Below, piece by piece: positions 8,444-17,205 of a stretch of DNA of 21,673 nt; the first letter of the stretch is position 1; every line of letters begins with the position of its first letter. The position numbers and the translations under genes are program-made. The stretch is from JAWPNA01 sp045402695 (lineage in GTDB: Bacteria; Acidobacteriota; Polarisedimenticolia; JACPZX01; DASXTC01). Under the pieces are notes generated by a model. The model was not told where the DNA came from. It saw nothing but the letters and a program-made list of their open reading frames with translations, and made no database searches. The stretch is taken from positions 1 to 21,673 of the forward strand of contig JAWPNA010000285.1 of NCBI GenBank assembly GCA_045402695.1, written 5' to 3'.

Positions 8444-11337
8444 GGCGCCGTCTCCCGGCGCACTGGCATCGCGGGCGCGTGACCGCGGGAGAGGATCTCC
8501 TTCAGGTACCGTCCCGTGTGCGAGTCCTTCACCCGAGCGACCTCCTCCGGATCTCCCTGCGCCACGATCCTCCCGCCGGCCTCGCCTCCCTCGGGCCCCA
8601 GATCGATGATGTGATCGGCCGTCTTGATGACGTCGAGGTTGTGCTCGATCACCACCACGGTGTTTCCCGCCTCCACCAGCCGGTTCAGCACGGCGATGAG
8701 CTTCCGGATGTCGTCGAAGTGCAGCCCGGTGGTCGGTTCGTCCAGAACGTACAGCGTGCTGCCGGTGCCGACCTTGGACAGCTCGCGGGACAGCTTGATG
8801 CGTTGCGCCTCGCCTCCGGACAGCGTGGTGGCCGGCTGGCCCAGCCTGATGTAGCCCAGCCCCACCGAGGCGAGCGTCGCGATCCTGCGCTGCAGGACGG
8901 GCACGTTGCCGAAGAAGGCCAGAGCCTCCTCCACCGACATGTCGAGCACATCGGCGATCGTCCTGCCCTTGTACCGGATCTCCAGTGTCTCGCGGTTGTA
9001 GCGGTGCCCCTTGCAATCCTCGCACGTCACGTACACGTCGGGCAGGAAGTGCATCTCGATCTTCTTGATGCCGTCTCCCTCGCACGACTCGCAGCGGCCC
9101 CCCTTCACGTTGAACGAGTAACGACCTGCCTGGTACCCGCGCGCGCGCGACTCAGGAACCAGCGCGAACAGCTCCCGGATCGGCCCGAAGACGTCGGTGT
9201 ATGTGGCGGGATTGCTGCGCGGCGTGCGGCCGATCGGGGATTGATCGATGTCGATCACCTTGTCGATCCGCTCGGCCCCGTCTAAGGCGGCGTGCCTGCC
9301 CGGCGGATCGGTGGAGTCGTAGATCCTCCGCGCCAGCGCCTTGTACAGGATCTCGTTGACCAGCGTGCTCTTGCCCGAGCCCGACACTCCCGTGACCGCG
9401 GTGAAGACGCCCAGCGGAAACCGCACATCGATCGACTTGAGGTTGTTGGCCTCCGCCCCGCGCACGACCAGCGCGCGGCCGGCGCCGCGCCGGCGGGCGG
9501 TGGGCGTCTCGATCGAAAGCCGCCCCGCGAGGTAGGCGCCGGTGAGCGACCTCCGCTCCTTCACGAGGTCGGAGGTCGAGCCTTGTGCCACCAGCTCGCC
9601 GCCGTGCTGTCCGGCTCCTGGGCCCAGGTCGATCAGATGATCGGCGGCGCGGATCGTCTCCTCGTCGTGCTCCACGACGATGACGGTGTTGCCCAGGTCG
9701 CGCATCCTCGTGAGGATGTTCAGGAGCCTGAGGTTGTCGCGCTGGTGCAGGCCGATGGAGGGTTCGTCCAGGACATACAGCACGCCGGAGAGGCGGGAGC
9801 CGATCTGCGTGGCCAGGCGGATCCGCTGTCCTTCTCCTCCGGAGAGCGTCGCGGCGGATCGATCGAGCGTGAGGTACCCCAGGCCGACGTCGTCGAGGAA
9901 GCCGAGCCTCTCGACGACCTCCTTGAGGATCGGGCGGGCGATGGCGCTCTGGGTGGGGCCCAGCTTCAGCTCCTTGAACGCGGCCAGAGCTATGCCCACC
10001 GCCATCGCCGCGTACTCGTGGATGGCGCGGCCCCCCACCAGAACGCCGCGGCTCTCGGGACGCAGCCGGGAGCCGGAGCATTCGTGGCATGGCGTGGGCG
10101 TCATCACTCTCTCGATGTCGGCGCGCACCGACGGCGAGCTTGTCGTGCGGTGCCGGCGCAGGAGGTTCGGGATGATTCCCTCGAACGCTCGCTTGAAGGT
10201 GAAGCGGCTGTTGCCGCCCACCCACTCGAACTCGAACTGGGTCTTGCCCGAGCCGTGAAGCAGGATCTCCTGCGCCTCCTTCGTGAGCTTCACCAGGGGA
10301 GTCGCCTCGCTGAACCGGTACTTCTTCATCAACGGCTTGAGATACATCCGGGCGTGGGCGGGGCCCCACCCTGTCACGCCGCCGAACCCGTCGCCCACCG
10401 GCCGCGAGGCGTCGGCGATGATCTTCCTCGGATCGGGCTCGAGGCGGGAGCCGAGGCCCCCGCAGCCGGGGCAGGCACCGAAGGGGCTGTTGAAGGAGAA
10501 GGCGCGCGGCGACATCTCGGGAAGGCTGACGCCGCATCCGAGGCAGGCGAGCGTCTCGGAGAAGAGGATTTCCTCGCCGCCGCCGGCCTTGCGCGCCTCA
10601 GCCCCCGTTGTGGACGCCTGAGGCAGGTGTACCTGCGCGAGACCGTCGGCGAGCCGCAGAGCTGTCTCGAGCGAGTCGGTGACGCGCTGGCGGATCTCGG
10701 GTCCCGCGACCAGGCGATCCACGACGATCTCGATGGAATGGGCCTTCTTCTTGTCGATCTCGATGCCATCGGCCAGCTCCACCACGGCACCATCCACCCG
10801 GGCGCGGATGAAGCCGCGCTGCATCATGTCGGCCAGGAGCTTGCGGTACTCTCCCTTGCGGCCGCGCACGATGGGGGCCAGCACCAGGAAGCGCGTGCCC
10901 GGCTCCAGAGCCAGCAGCCGATCGGCCATTTGCTGGACGGTCTGCGCGGTGATCGGCTTGCCGCACTTGTGGCAGTGAGGAACGCCCGCCCGCGCGAACA
11001 GCACGCGCAAGTAGTCGTAGATTTCGGTGACGGTGGCGACCGTCGAGCGCGGGTTGTGCCCGGCCGTGCGCTGCTCGATCGAGATGGCGGGAGACAGGCC
11101 CTCGATATGCTCGACGTCGGGCTTCTCCATCTGGTCGAGAAACTGCCGCGCGTACGATGAGAGCGACTCGACGTAGCGGCGCTGTCCTTCGGCGTAGATC
11201 GTGTCGAAGGCGAGAGACGATTTGCCCGAGCCCGACACTCCGGTGATGACGACCAGGCGGTCTTTCGGGATCTCGAGGTTGATGTGTTTGAGATTGTGCT
11301 CCGCGGCGCCCTTGATGATGATGCGGTGCCGGTTCAT
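8440..11337 (-). CDS. uvrA: UvrABC excision nuclease subunit A
   Basis: This 965-residue protein is complete (family usual length about 940-970). UvrA is the ATP-dependent damage-recognition subunit of nucleotide excision repair; it dimerises and loads UvrB at lesions. Visible motifs: first Walker A GVSGSGKSS at 33-41 followed by LAFDTIYAEGQRRYVESLS, a CLGC...CPGC zinc module with FNSPFGACPGCGGLG, ABC signature LSGGEGQRIRLATQIGSRL with DEPSIGLHQRDN, second Walker A GVSGSGKSTL, the C-terminal zinc module CESCEGDG...CEDCKGHRYN, and the second signature LSGGEAQRIKLSREL with DEPTTGLHFDD. The start is ATG 11337 (MNRHRIIIKGAAEHN), preceded by GGGGA; the extra in-frame residues upstream lie before the natural N-terminus. 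It leads an operon and has a good candidate promoter just upstream. Confidence 0.98.
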   Translation of the reverse strand: MNRHRIIIKGAAEHNLKHINLEIPKDRLVVITGVSGSGKSSLAFDTIYAEGQRRYVESLSSYARQFLDQMEKPDVEHIEGLSPAISIEQRTAGHNPRSTVATVTEIYDYLRVLFARAGVPHCHKCGKPITAQTVQQMADRLLALEPGTRFLVLAPIVRGRKGEYRKLLADMMQRGFIRARVDGAVVELADGIEIDKKKAHSIEIVVDRLVAGPEIRQRVTDSLETALRLADGLAQVHLPQASTTGAEARKAGGGEEILFSETLACLGCGVSLPEMSPRAFSFNSPFGACPGCGGLGSRLEPDPRKIIADASRPVGDGFGGVTGWGPAHARMYLKPLMKKYRFSEATPLVKLTKEAQEILLHGSGKTQFEFEWVGGNSRFTFKRAFEGIIPNLLRRHRTTSSPSVRADIERVMTPTPCHECSGSRLRPESRGVLVGGRAIHEYAAMAVGIALAAFKELKLGPTQSAIARPILKEVVERLGFLDDVGLGYLTLDRSAATLSGGEGQRIRLATQIGSRLSGVLYVLDEPSIGLHQRDNLRLLNILTRMRDLGNTVIVVEHDEETIRAADHLIDLGPGAGQHGGELVAQGSTSDLVKERRSLTGAYLAGRLSIETPTARRRGAGRALVVRGAEANNLKSIDVRFPLGVFTAVTGVSGSGKSTLVNEILYKALARRIYDSTDPPGRHAALDGAERIDKVIDIDQSPIGRTPRSNPATYTDVFGPIRELFALVPESRARGYQAGRYSFNVKGGRCESCEGDGIKKIEMHFLPDVYVTCEDCKGHRYNRETLEIRYKGRTIADVLDMSVEEALAFFGNVPVLQRRIATLASVGLGYIRLGQPATTLSGGEAQRIKLSRELSKVGTGSTLYVLDEPTTGLHFDDIRKLIAVLNRLVEAGNTVVVIEHNLDVIKTADHIIDLGPEGGEAGGRIVAQGDPEEVARVKDSHTGRYLKEILSRGHAPAMPVRRETAP

Positions 11338-11374
11338 CGCGTCCCCGAGCCGGGTCAAATGGTGGTGAGCGCCA

Positions 11375-11403
11375 AGGATCACAGAGGGCTGCCGGGCTGT
11401 CAA
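11375..11403 (-). promoter_or_regulatory. Candidate sigma-70-type promoter of uvrA operon
   Basis: On the - strand there is a perfect -35 TTGACA (11403 to 11398), a 17-bp spacer and a -10 GATCCT (11380 to 11375) preceded by TGT, which gives an extended -10 TGn. Transcription would start near 11368, leaving a leader of about 30 bases with the GGGGA ribosome-binding site before ATG 11337. No LexA-type SOS box was recognised around it. The call rests on sequence match only. Confidence 0.55.
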
Positions 11404-11424
11404 GGGTGTGCGCTCCCATCGCTG

Positions 11425-11505
11425 GCGCTAAGCTGCGGGTCGGACCGGTGAGGGCGTTGGCGTTGGTGCGACGCCCGTGAAGGGACGAACCGGCAGCTTG
11501 AGCGC
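11425..11505. repeat. Nested imperfect inverted repeat, 22 paired bases
   Basis: Four arms pair in order: GCGCT 11425-11429 with AGCGC 11501-11505, AAGCTG 11430-11435 with CAGCTT 11494-11499 (G11500 bulged), CCGGT 11445-11449 with ACCGG 11489-11493, and GGGCGT 11452-11457 with ACGCCC 11471-11476, leaving a 13-base loop. On one side the second and third arms are contiguous; on the other they are parted by 9 bases. It lies between the predicted promoters of the divergent uvrA and FG-GAP genes, so it may be outside both transcripts. Confidence 0.5.
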
Positions 11506-11566
11506 GGTCCAACGTGAATTAGACACCGCGATCGGGGGTCCGGACAACCCGCACCGGCCATTTTGA

Positions 11567-11595
11567 TTGTTCGGATGCCTGGAATACCGTATAGT
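11567..11595 (+). promoter_or_regulatory. Candidate promoter of the FG-GAP/UnbV gene
   Basis: TTGTTC (11567-11572), a 17-bp spacer and TATAGT (11590-11595, five of six bases matching TATAAT) lie just ahead of the gene in an otherwise GC-rich stretch. The predicted start of transcription is near 11602, only about 3 bases before the in-frame GTG at 11605. That implies an almost leaderless message, and it would place the alternative ATG at 11575 upstream of the transcript. Confidence 0.4.
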
Positions 11596-11604
11596 CAGCG
11601 TACC

Positions 11605-13866
11605 GTGCCCCTCCCAATCCCTTCTGCTGAACCGAGATCGCCGACACGTCGAGAACGCCCGAGCGGCCGAGTCGGGACCTTTCTGGCGATTTTGATCCTC
11701 CTCGGAGCCGCTGCATCCATGGGCCACCATGGCCTCGCAAGTCCCCCCGCGCAGGAGCCCGGCGACTGGGAGAGGCAGAAGCCCGAGTTTCTCGGGATCG
11801 CCGAGGCCCTCTACAGTGGACACAACAGCTACCTGGGTCGAGCGGTGCTGGAGGAGCTGCGGGCCGCGCTGGACAAGCCGGGTCTTGCCGGGCCGGAGCA
11901 ACTGAAGATCAAGGGCCGGCTCGCGGGCCAGTTGCTTCAGGTCGGCGGCGAGGAGGCCGAGGCGGTGCGCCTTCTGGAAGCCGTTCGAGCCTTAGTCGAG
12001 ACGCCGGCCCAACGACCGGAAAACCTGGCGACCCTCTACTCGCACCTGGGCCTTGCGTACCTGAGGCTCGCGGAGGTCCAGAACTGCGTAAGCCATCACA
12101 ACCCGGAATCGTGCCTCTTTCCCCTGAAGGGCGGCGGAGTCCACGATCAGACCAGCGCGGCCTCGAAGGCCCGCGCGTACTTCGAGCGCGTGCTGGAGAT
12201 CGATGCCGGAGATCTCGCCGCCCGGTGGCTGTTCAACATCGCCGCGATGGCCGTGGGCGACTACCCGGACAAAGTGCCGGTCCGGTACCTCATCCCCCCG
12301 AAGGCATTCGAATCGGGATACGACATCGGACGGTTCCGCGACGTCGCCCCCAGTCTCGGCCTCGACACCTTCAATCTCGCGGGCGGAGTCATCGTGGAGG
12401 ACATGGATGGAGACGGGCTGCTCGACATCGTGACCTCCACCTATGATCCGAAAGGACCGCTGACCTGCTACCGCAACCTCGGCAACGGCCGGTTCGCGGA
12501 TCTCTCCGACGCGTCGCGGTGCTCGGACCAACTCGGGGGACTGAACATCGTCGCCGCCGACTATGACGGCGACGGCGACACCGATGTGCTCATCCTGAGA
12601 GGGGCATGGCTCTTCGACGAGGGTCAGATCCGCAACAGCCTTCTGCGCAACAACGGCGACTGGACCTTCACGGACGTGACCGTCAAGGCCGGGCTCGCCT
12701 ACCCCGCGCGACCCACTCAGGCGGCCGCGTGGGGGGATTTCGACGGCGATGGCCTTCTGGACCTGTACGTCGTCAACGAGTCCCGCGTCTCTCATGATCC
12801 CAACGGGGACTATCCGGCGCAGCTCTTCCACAACGACGGGGACGGGACCTTCACGGACGTGGCGGGCGAGGCGGGCGTCACCAATGATCGGTACGCCAAG
12901 GGCGTGACCGCGGGCGATTTCGACGATGACGGCGACCTCGACATCTACGTCTCCAACGTCGGCCCCAACCGGCTTTACCGCAACGACGGGAAGGTCAAGT
13001 TCACCGACGTCGCTCAGGCGGCGGGGGTCGCCGATCCCGAGGTGAGCTTCGTGCCATGGTTCTTCGATTACGACAACGACGGCCGCCTTGATCTATGGGT
13101 CGGCGGGTTCAACGCCAGGATCGACGATCTCGCGGCGGAAGCGCTCGGCCTGCCCCACACGGCCACCTTGCCGCGCCTCTACCGGAACCGCGGCGACGGC
13201 ACCTTCGAGGATGTGACACGGGAGGAGAACCTGGCTCACGTCTATCTGCCCATGGGCGCGAACTTCGGCGACCTGGACAACGATGGTTGGCTGGACATCT
13301 ATCTCGGCACCGGAAACCCCGCCTTCGAGACATTGATGCCCAACGTGATGATGCGCAATGACCGGGGCGTGCGCTTCCAGGATGTGACTCAATCCGGAGG
13401 ATTCGGCCATCTCCAGAAAGGTCACGGTGTCGCCTTCGCCGACCTGGACCAGGATGGCGACCAGGACATCTACCACCAGCTCGGAGGGTTCTATCCCGCC
13501 GACAAGTTCAGCAACGCGCTCTTCCTCAACCCCGGACACAAGGGCCACTACCTTTACGTGAAGCTCGTCGGCGTGAAGTCCAACCGAGGCGCCGTGGGCG
13601 CGCGGTTGAGGGTTGTGCTGCGGACGCCGTCGGGGAAACGCGAGATCCACCGGGCGGCCGGCGTCGTGAGCAGCTACGGTGGCTCCCCGAGCCGCCAGGA
13701 GATCGGCCTGGGCGACGCCACGCGCGTCGAGCAGCTCGACGTCCTCTGGCCCACCTCCGGGAGCCGCCAGAGCTTCACTCACGTCCCGATGGACACGATG
13801 ATCCGGATCACCGAAGGGGTAGATCGTTACGAGCAGGTGAAGCTGAAGCGGTTCAAGCTCCAGTGA
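11605..13866 (+). CDS. Secreted FG-GAP (VCBS) repeat protein with ASPIC/UnbV C-terminus
   Basis: From GTG 11605 this gives 753 residues; ATG 11575 is an alternative start (10 more residues) but neither has a ribosome-binding site. A basic N-terminus and the hydrophobic segment VGTFLAILILLGAAA (about 23-37) suggest export or anchoring. Residues 55-240 are helical, with a TPR-like look (ALYSGHNSYLGRAVLEELRA, LYSHLGLAYLRLAE, KARAYFERVLEIDAGDLAAR). Seven calcium-binding-type loops follow at about 266, 319, 378, 438, 488, 556 and 613 (DMDGDGLLD, DYDGDGDTD, DFDGDGLLD, DFDDDGDLD, DYDNDGRLD, DLDNDGWLD, DLDQDGDQD), consistent with a seven-bladed beta-propeller. The ASPIC/UnbV domain is at about 660-725 (NRGAVGARLRV...SSYGGSPSRQEIGLG). 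Such proteins are extracellular and their ligand is usually unknown. Its 3' end faces the BNR gene across 24 bp. Confidence 0.93.
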   Translation: MPLPIPSAEPRSPTRRERPSGRVGTFLAILILLGAAASMGHHGLASPPAQEPGDWERQKPEFLGIAEALYSGHNSYLGRAVLEELRAALDKPGLAGPEQLKIKGRLAGQLLQVGGEEAEAVRLLEAVRALVETPAQRPENLATLYSHLGLAYLRLAEVQNCVSHHNPESCLFPLKGGGVHDQTSAASKARAYFERVLEIDAGDLAARWLFNIAAMAVGDYPDKVPVRYLIPPKAFESGYDIGRFRDVAPSLGLDTFNLAGGVIVEDMDGDGLLDIVTSTYDPKGPLTCYRNLGNGRFADLSDASRCSDQLGGLNIVAADYDGDGDTDVLILRGAWLFDEGQIRNSLLRNNGDWTFTDVTVKAGLAYPARPTQAAAWGDFDGDGLLDLYVVNESRVSHDPNGDYPAQLFHNDGDGTFTDVAGEAGVTNDRYAKGVTAGDFDDDGDLDIYVSNVGPNRLYRNDGKVKFTDVAQAAGVADPEVSFVPWFFDYDNDGRLDLWVGGFNARIDDLAAEALGLPHTATLPRLYRNRGDGTFEDVTREENLAHVYLPMGANFGDLDNDGWLDIYLGTGNPAFETLMPNVMMRNDRGVRFQDVTQSGGFGHLQKGHGVAFADLDQDGDQDIYHQLGGFYPADKFSNALFLNPGHKGHYLYVKLVGVKSNRGAVGARLRVVLRTPSGKREIHRAAGVVSSYGGSPSRQEIGLGDATRVEQLDVLWPTSGSRQSFTHVPMDTMIRITEGVDRYEQVKLKRFKLQ

Positions 13867-13890
13867 GCCGAATTCGTTGGAAGAGGCGGG

Positions 13891-16800
13891 CTACTCCGGC
13901 CTCCAGTCAGGCACGCGGCCTGGCGTCCAGGGAGCGCCCGCGGCTTCCGCCCGATCCTCCAGCCGCTTGAGGTCAACCTCGATCAGCGCCCGCAGCTTGC
14001 CGAGCAGATCGGAGAACTGCGCGGCCGCGATCTCGTACGCCCGTCTGTGCGTCTGCGTGGCGTCCGACGTCGAGGACCAGTGCCCGGAGACGACGCCCTG
14101 CACCCGGTCCACGATCGACGGCGGCGTGGGCTCGTTGCGGGAAGCCACCACCGAGTCGCCCGACAGCGCAATCAGAAGGTCCTTGAGGCGCCCCTCCAGG
14201 GCGAGCGCCGCGTCGCGCAGGCCGGGGTCGGCCGCGGGGGTGTCGATCAACGCCTTCTTGATGTGGCTCAGGCGGGTCTGCGCTTCGCCGGCGGCCTGCA
14301 CCGATCCCAGCACTGCCCGCTGCAGCAGCGCGGTCTTGCGCTGGAACGCCAGCAGAGCCTCCCGGTCCTTTGCTGCAAGGTTTGCTGCGCCGAGAGGCGT
14401 CGCGGAGAAGCTCTCCGGCTCGCCCAGAGGGGTGACCGTTCCCTCCACCCGCTTGGCGATCGACACCTTGTACGCGCCCGGCGCGGCCAGCGGCCCTTGC
14501 GGGGGATCGGCGAACGGATTGTCCTGAGCCGGAGGCTTCAGGTCGGTGGGGTTGGATGCAGGGTAGCGCAGGTCCCACGCGACGCGCGAGAAGCCCGAGG
14601 AGACCGGGCCGGTCAGCCGCCGCACGACGTTGCCCTCCTCGTCGGTGACGGTCAGGATGACGGTGGGCTCCTCCTCGCGCTCCTCGGCGCGGAGCTGGTC
14701 CCACGCCGGGTAGGAGACGTCGCCGCCCTTCTTGACGATCTCCTTCTCGGACTCCTGCCGCTTCTTCTTCAGCGACTTGATCTCGTCCTTGAGGTAATAG
14801 GTGAATACCGCCCCGAACGGTGGGTTGGCCGCACTGAAGAAGGCGTCCCCCTGGAAGCTCTTCTCCTTCAGCCCCAGAGGTGTCGAAGGGATGTACATCC
14901 AGGCCGGCTTGACGGGAAACAGCGCCGCTTCCTGCTCCAGCATCTGGGGTGTCACCTCGCGCAGCGGTGTGTAGTCGTCGAGGATGTAGAAGCCGCGGCC
15001 GAAGGTGGCCGCCGCGAGATCGTCCTCCCGCTTCTGGATCGCCAGGTCCCTCACCTGGATCACCGGCATGTCGCCCTTGAGCTGGACCCATTTCCTGCCG
15101 CCATCCACCGTGAAGAAGACGCCGAACTCGGTGCCCGCGAACAGCAGGTCCGGCTTCACGTGGTCCTCGGCCAGGGCGTATACCGTGCCGCGCTCGGGGA
15201 GGTCTCCGGCGATCGAGATCCACGTCTCGCCGCGGTCGGCGCTCTTCATCAGATACGGCTTGAAGTCGCCCATCTTGTGGTTGTCGAAGGCCGCGTAGAC
15301 GGTGGCGGTGCCATGCTGGGAGGCCAGCACTTTCGACACGAAGGTCATCTCGGGCACGCCCTTGAAGCGCTCGATCTTCTTCCAGGTCCCGCCGCCGTCC
15401 TCGGTGACCTGCACGAGGCCGTCGTCGGTGCCGGCGTAGAGGAGGCCTTCCTTCAGAGGCGACTCGTCCAGCGCCACGATGTTGCCGTAATACGACGTGG
15501 AGGCGTTCTTCGCGACGGTGTCCACGCCCCAGACTCGGCCCATCACCTTCAGTTTGTTGCGATCGATCTGACGCGTCAGGTCGGAGCTGACGGCCCGCCA
15601 GGTGTCGCCCTGGTCGTCGCTGCAAAACAGCCGGTTGGCGGCGAAGTAGAGCCGCGTGTGCGAATGCGGGCTGATGATGAGAGGCGAGTCCCAGTTCCAG
15701 CGAAGCGGTTGGCCGTCCTTGTCGGGCTGTGGCTGGATGTCGATCGTCTCACCCGTCCTCCGGTCGAAGCGCACCAATCCACCATGCTGCGACTCCGAGT
15801 AGATGATGGAGGAGTCCTCGGGGTCCACGCGGCTGAAGAAGCCGTCGCCGCCCACGGTGACGAACCAGTCGCTGTTGAGGATCCCCTGGGCCGTGGTCGT
15901 GCGCGAAGGGCCGCCCAGCGTGAAGTTGTCCTGCGTGCCGCCGTACAGGTTGTAGAAAGGCGCAGCAGCGTCCAGCGCCAGGCGGTAGAACTGCGTCACG
16001 GGGAGGTTGGCCTTGAAGTCCCACGTGGCGCCCCGGTCGAAGCTCTCGTACAACCCTCCGTCGCACCCGGCGATCAAGTGCCTCGTGTCTCCCGGCTCGA
16101 TCCAGAGCGCGTGGTTGTCCACGTGCTTGAACTTCTCGCCCACTTTGCGGAACGTCTTGCCGCCGTCCTCTGTCACCATCATCCAGGTGTCCATCGAGTA
16201 GACCCGCCCGGCCTGTGACGGATCGGCGATGATCTCCTGGTAGTACTGCGGGCTGGTGGTGACCTGGTCGCTCATCTTCTCCCAGCTTCCCCCCTGGTCC
16301 GTGGAGCGGTAGAACCCTCCCTCCTTCTCGGCCGCCTCAACGATCGCGTACACCACGTCGGGACTGGCGGGCGAGACGGCCAGCCCGATCCGCCCCATCT
16401 CCCCCTTGGGCAGACCGTTCTCCAGCTTCTTCCACGTGGCGCCGCCGTCCGTGGATTTGTGAATGCCCGACTCGGGGCCTCCGTCGATCAAGGTCCAGAC
16501 GTGCCGGCGGCGCTGGTAGGCCGACGCGAACAGGGCATCCGGGTTGCGAGGGTCCATGACCAGATCGCTCACGCCGGTGTCGTCGCTGATCTTGAGGATC
16601 TGCTTCCAGATCTTGCCGCCGTCGATGGTCTTGTACAGGCCGCGGTCGCCTCCGGACGCCCACAACGGGCCCTGCGCGGCCGCGTAGACGACACTGGAGT
16701 CGCGCGGATCGATGACGATCTTCGCGATGTGCTCGGAGGCCTTGAGCCCCAGGTTTTCCCAGGTCTTGCCGCCGTCGGAAGACCGGTACAATCCATCGCC

Positions 16801-17205
16801 GTACCCCACGCTGCGCTGGCTGTTGTTCTCGCCCGTCCCCACCCAGATCACCAGCGGGTTTCTCGGATCGACGGCCACGCACCCGATCGAGTAGGAGCCT
16901 TGCGAGTCGAAGATGGGGGTCCAGGTGGTGCCGGCGTTGACGGTCTTCCACACGCCGCCCGACGCGACGGCCACGTACCATGTGCTGAGGTCGGCGGGAT
17001 GCACCGCGATGTCGCCGATGCGGCCCGAGGTGAGCGCCGGCCCGATGCTCCGCAGCTTGAGGCCGGAGAAGGTGTCGGCCTTCAGGCGGCCCTCCTCGGT
17101 CGCCTTCTTCTCCGGGGGGGACTTCTGGGCGGCCGCGGCGGCGGCCGGCTGCACCAGAATGAACGCGGAACAAAGGAACAGGGCGACGGCGTTGGATCGA
17201 CTCAT
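13891..17205 (-). CDS. Secreted BNR / VPS10-sortilin-like propeller protein
   Basis: This 1,104-residue protein starts at ATG 17205 with GGAGGAG 6 bases upstream; MSRSNAVALFLCSAFILVQPA is the signal peptide. At least ten Asp-box repeats of the SxDxGxTW type are visible, including RSSDGGKTWENL, KTIDGGKIWKQI, KSTDGGATWKKL, RSTDQGGSWEKM, VTEDGGKTFRKV, ESFDRGATWDFK, CSDDQGDTWRAV, VTEDGGGTWKKI, KSADRGETWISI and FTVDGGRKWVQL, so it folds as one or two large beta-propellers. Near the C-terminus, PTVILTVTDEEGNVVRRLTG resembles a FlgD-like Ig strand set, followed by a helical tail of about 150 residues. Relatives are often labelled glycosyl hydrolase, but I see no sialidase-type catalytic set, so a binding role is as likely. 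It is probably transcribed alone. Confidence 0.93.
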   Translation of the reverse strand: MSRSNAVALFLCSAFILVQPAAAAAAQKSPPEKKATEEGRLKADTFSGLKLRSIGPALTSGRIGDIAVHPADLSTWYVAVASGGVWKTVNAGTTWTPIFDSQGSYSIGCVAVDPRNPLVIWVGTGENNSQRSVGYGDGLYRSSDGGKTWENLGLKASEHIAKIVIDPRDSSVVYAAAQGPLWASGGDRGLYKTIDGGKIWKQILKISDDTGVSDLVMDPRNPDALFASAYQRRRHVWTLIDGGPESGIHKSTDGGATWKKLENGLPKGEMGRIGLAVSPASPDVVYAIVEAAEKEGGFYRSTDQGGSWEKMSDQVTTSPQYYQEIIADPSQAGRVYSMDTWMMVTEDGGKTFRKVGEKFKHVDNHALWIEPGDTRHLIAGCDGGLYESFDRGATWDFKANLPVTQFYRLALDAAAPFYNLYGGTQDNFTLGGPSRTTTAQGILNSDWFVTVGGDGFFSRVDPEDSSIIYSESQHGGLVRFDRRTGETIDIQPQPDKDGQPLRWNWDSPLIISPHSHTRLYFAANRLFCSDDQGDTWRAVSSDLTRQIDRNKLKVMGRVWGVDTVAKNASTSYYGNIVALDESPLKEGLLYAGTDDGLVQVTEDGGGTWKKIERFKGVPEMTFVSKVLASQHGTATVYAAFDNHKMGDFKPYLMKSADRGETWISIAGDLPERGTVYALAEDHVKPDLLFAGTEFGVFFTVDGGRKWVQLKGDMPVIQVRDLAIQKREDDLAAATFGRGFYILDDYTPLREVTPQMLEQEAALFPVKPAWMYIPSTPLGLKEKSFQGDAFFSAANPPFGAVFTYYLKDEIKSLKKKRQESEKEIVKKGGDVSYPAWDQLRAEEREEEPTVILTVTDEEGNVVRRLTGPVSSGFSRVAWDLRYPASNPTDLKPPAQDNPFADPPQGPLAAPGAYKVSIAKRVEGTVTPLGEPESFSATPLGAANLAAKDREALLAFQRKTALLQRAVLGSVQAAGEAQTRLSHIKKALIDTPAADPGLRDAALALEGRLKDLLIALSGDSVVASRNEPTPPSIVDRVQGVVSGHWSSTSDATQTHRRAYEIAAAQFSDLLGKLRALIEVDLKRLEDRAEAAGAPWTPGRVPDWRPE

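Noticed and set aside
8444..9085. Long - strand frame extending the DUF3108-like gene upstream, antiparallel to nothing but overlapping uvrA in another frame
   Set aside because: The residues are Arg/Gly/His-rich shadow of uvrA; a signal peptide begins exactly at GTG 8443.
9292..11160. Long + strand frame opposite uvrA (622 residues)
   Set aside because: It is the antisense of a certain gene in high-GC DNA, His/Arg/Gln/Leu-biased, with no domain and no ribosome-binding site.
11507..11513. GTCCAAC as an attC core site (GTTGGAC on the - strand)
   Set aside because: No partner core site at a suitable distance on either side, so it is most likely chance.
13883..13903. GAGGC/GCCTC hairpin between the convergent FG-GAP and BNR genes as a terminator
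   Set aside because: Only 5 pairs with an 11-base loop and no T run on either strand.
14047..16218. Long + strand frame opposite the BNR gene (723 residues)
   Set aside because: Antisense shadow with biased composition; the - strand frame has a signal peptide and repeated Asp boxes.
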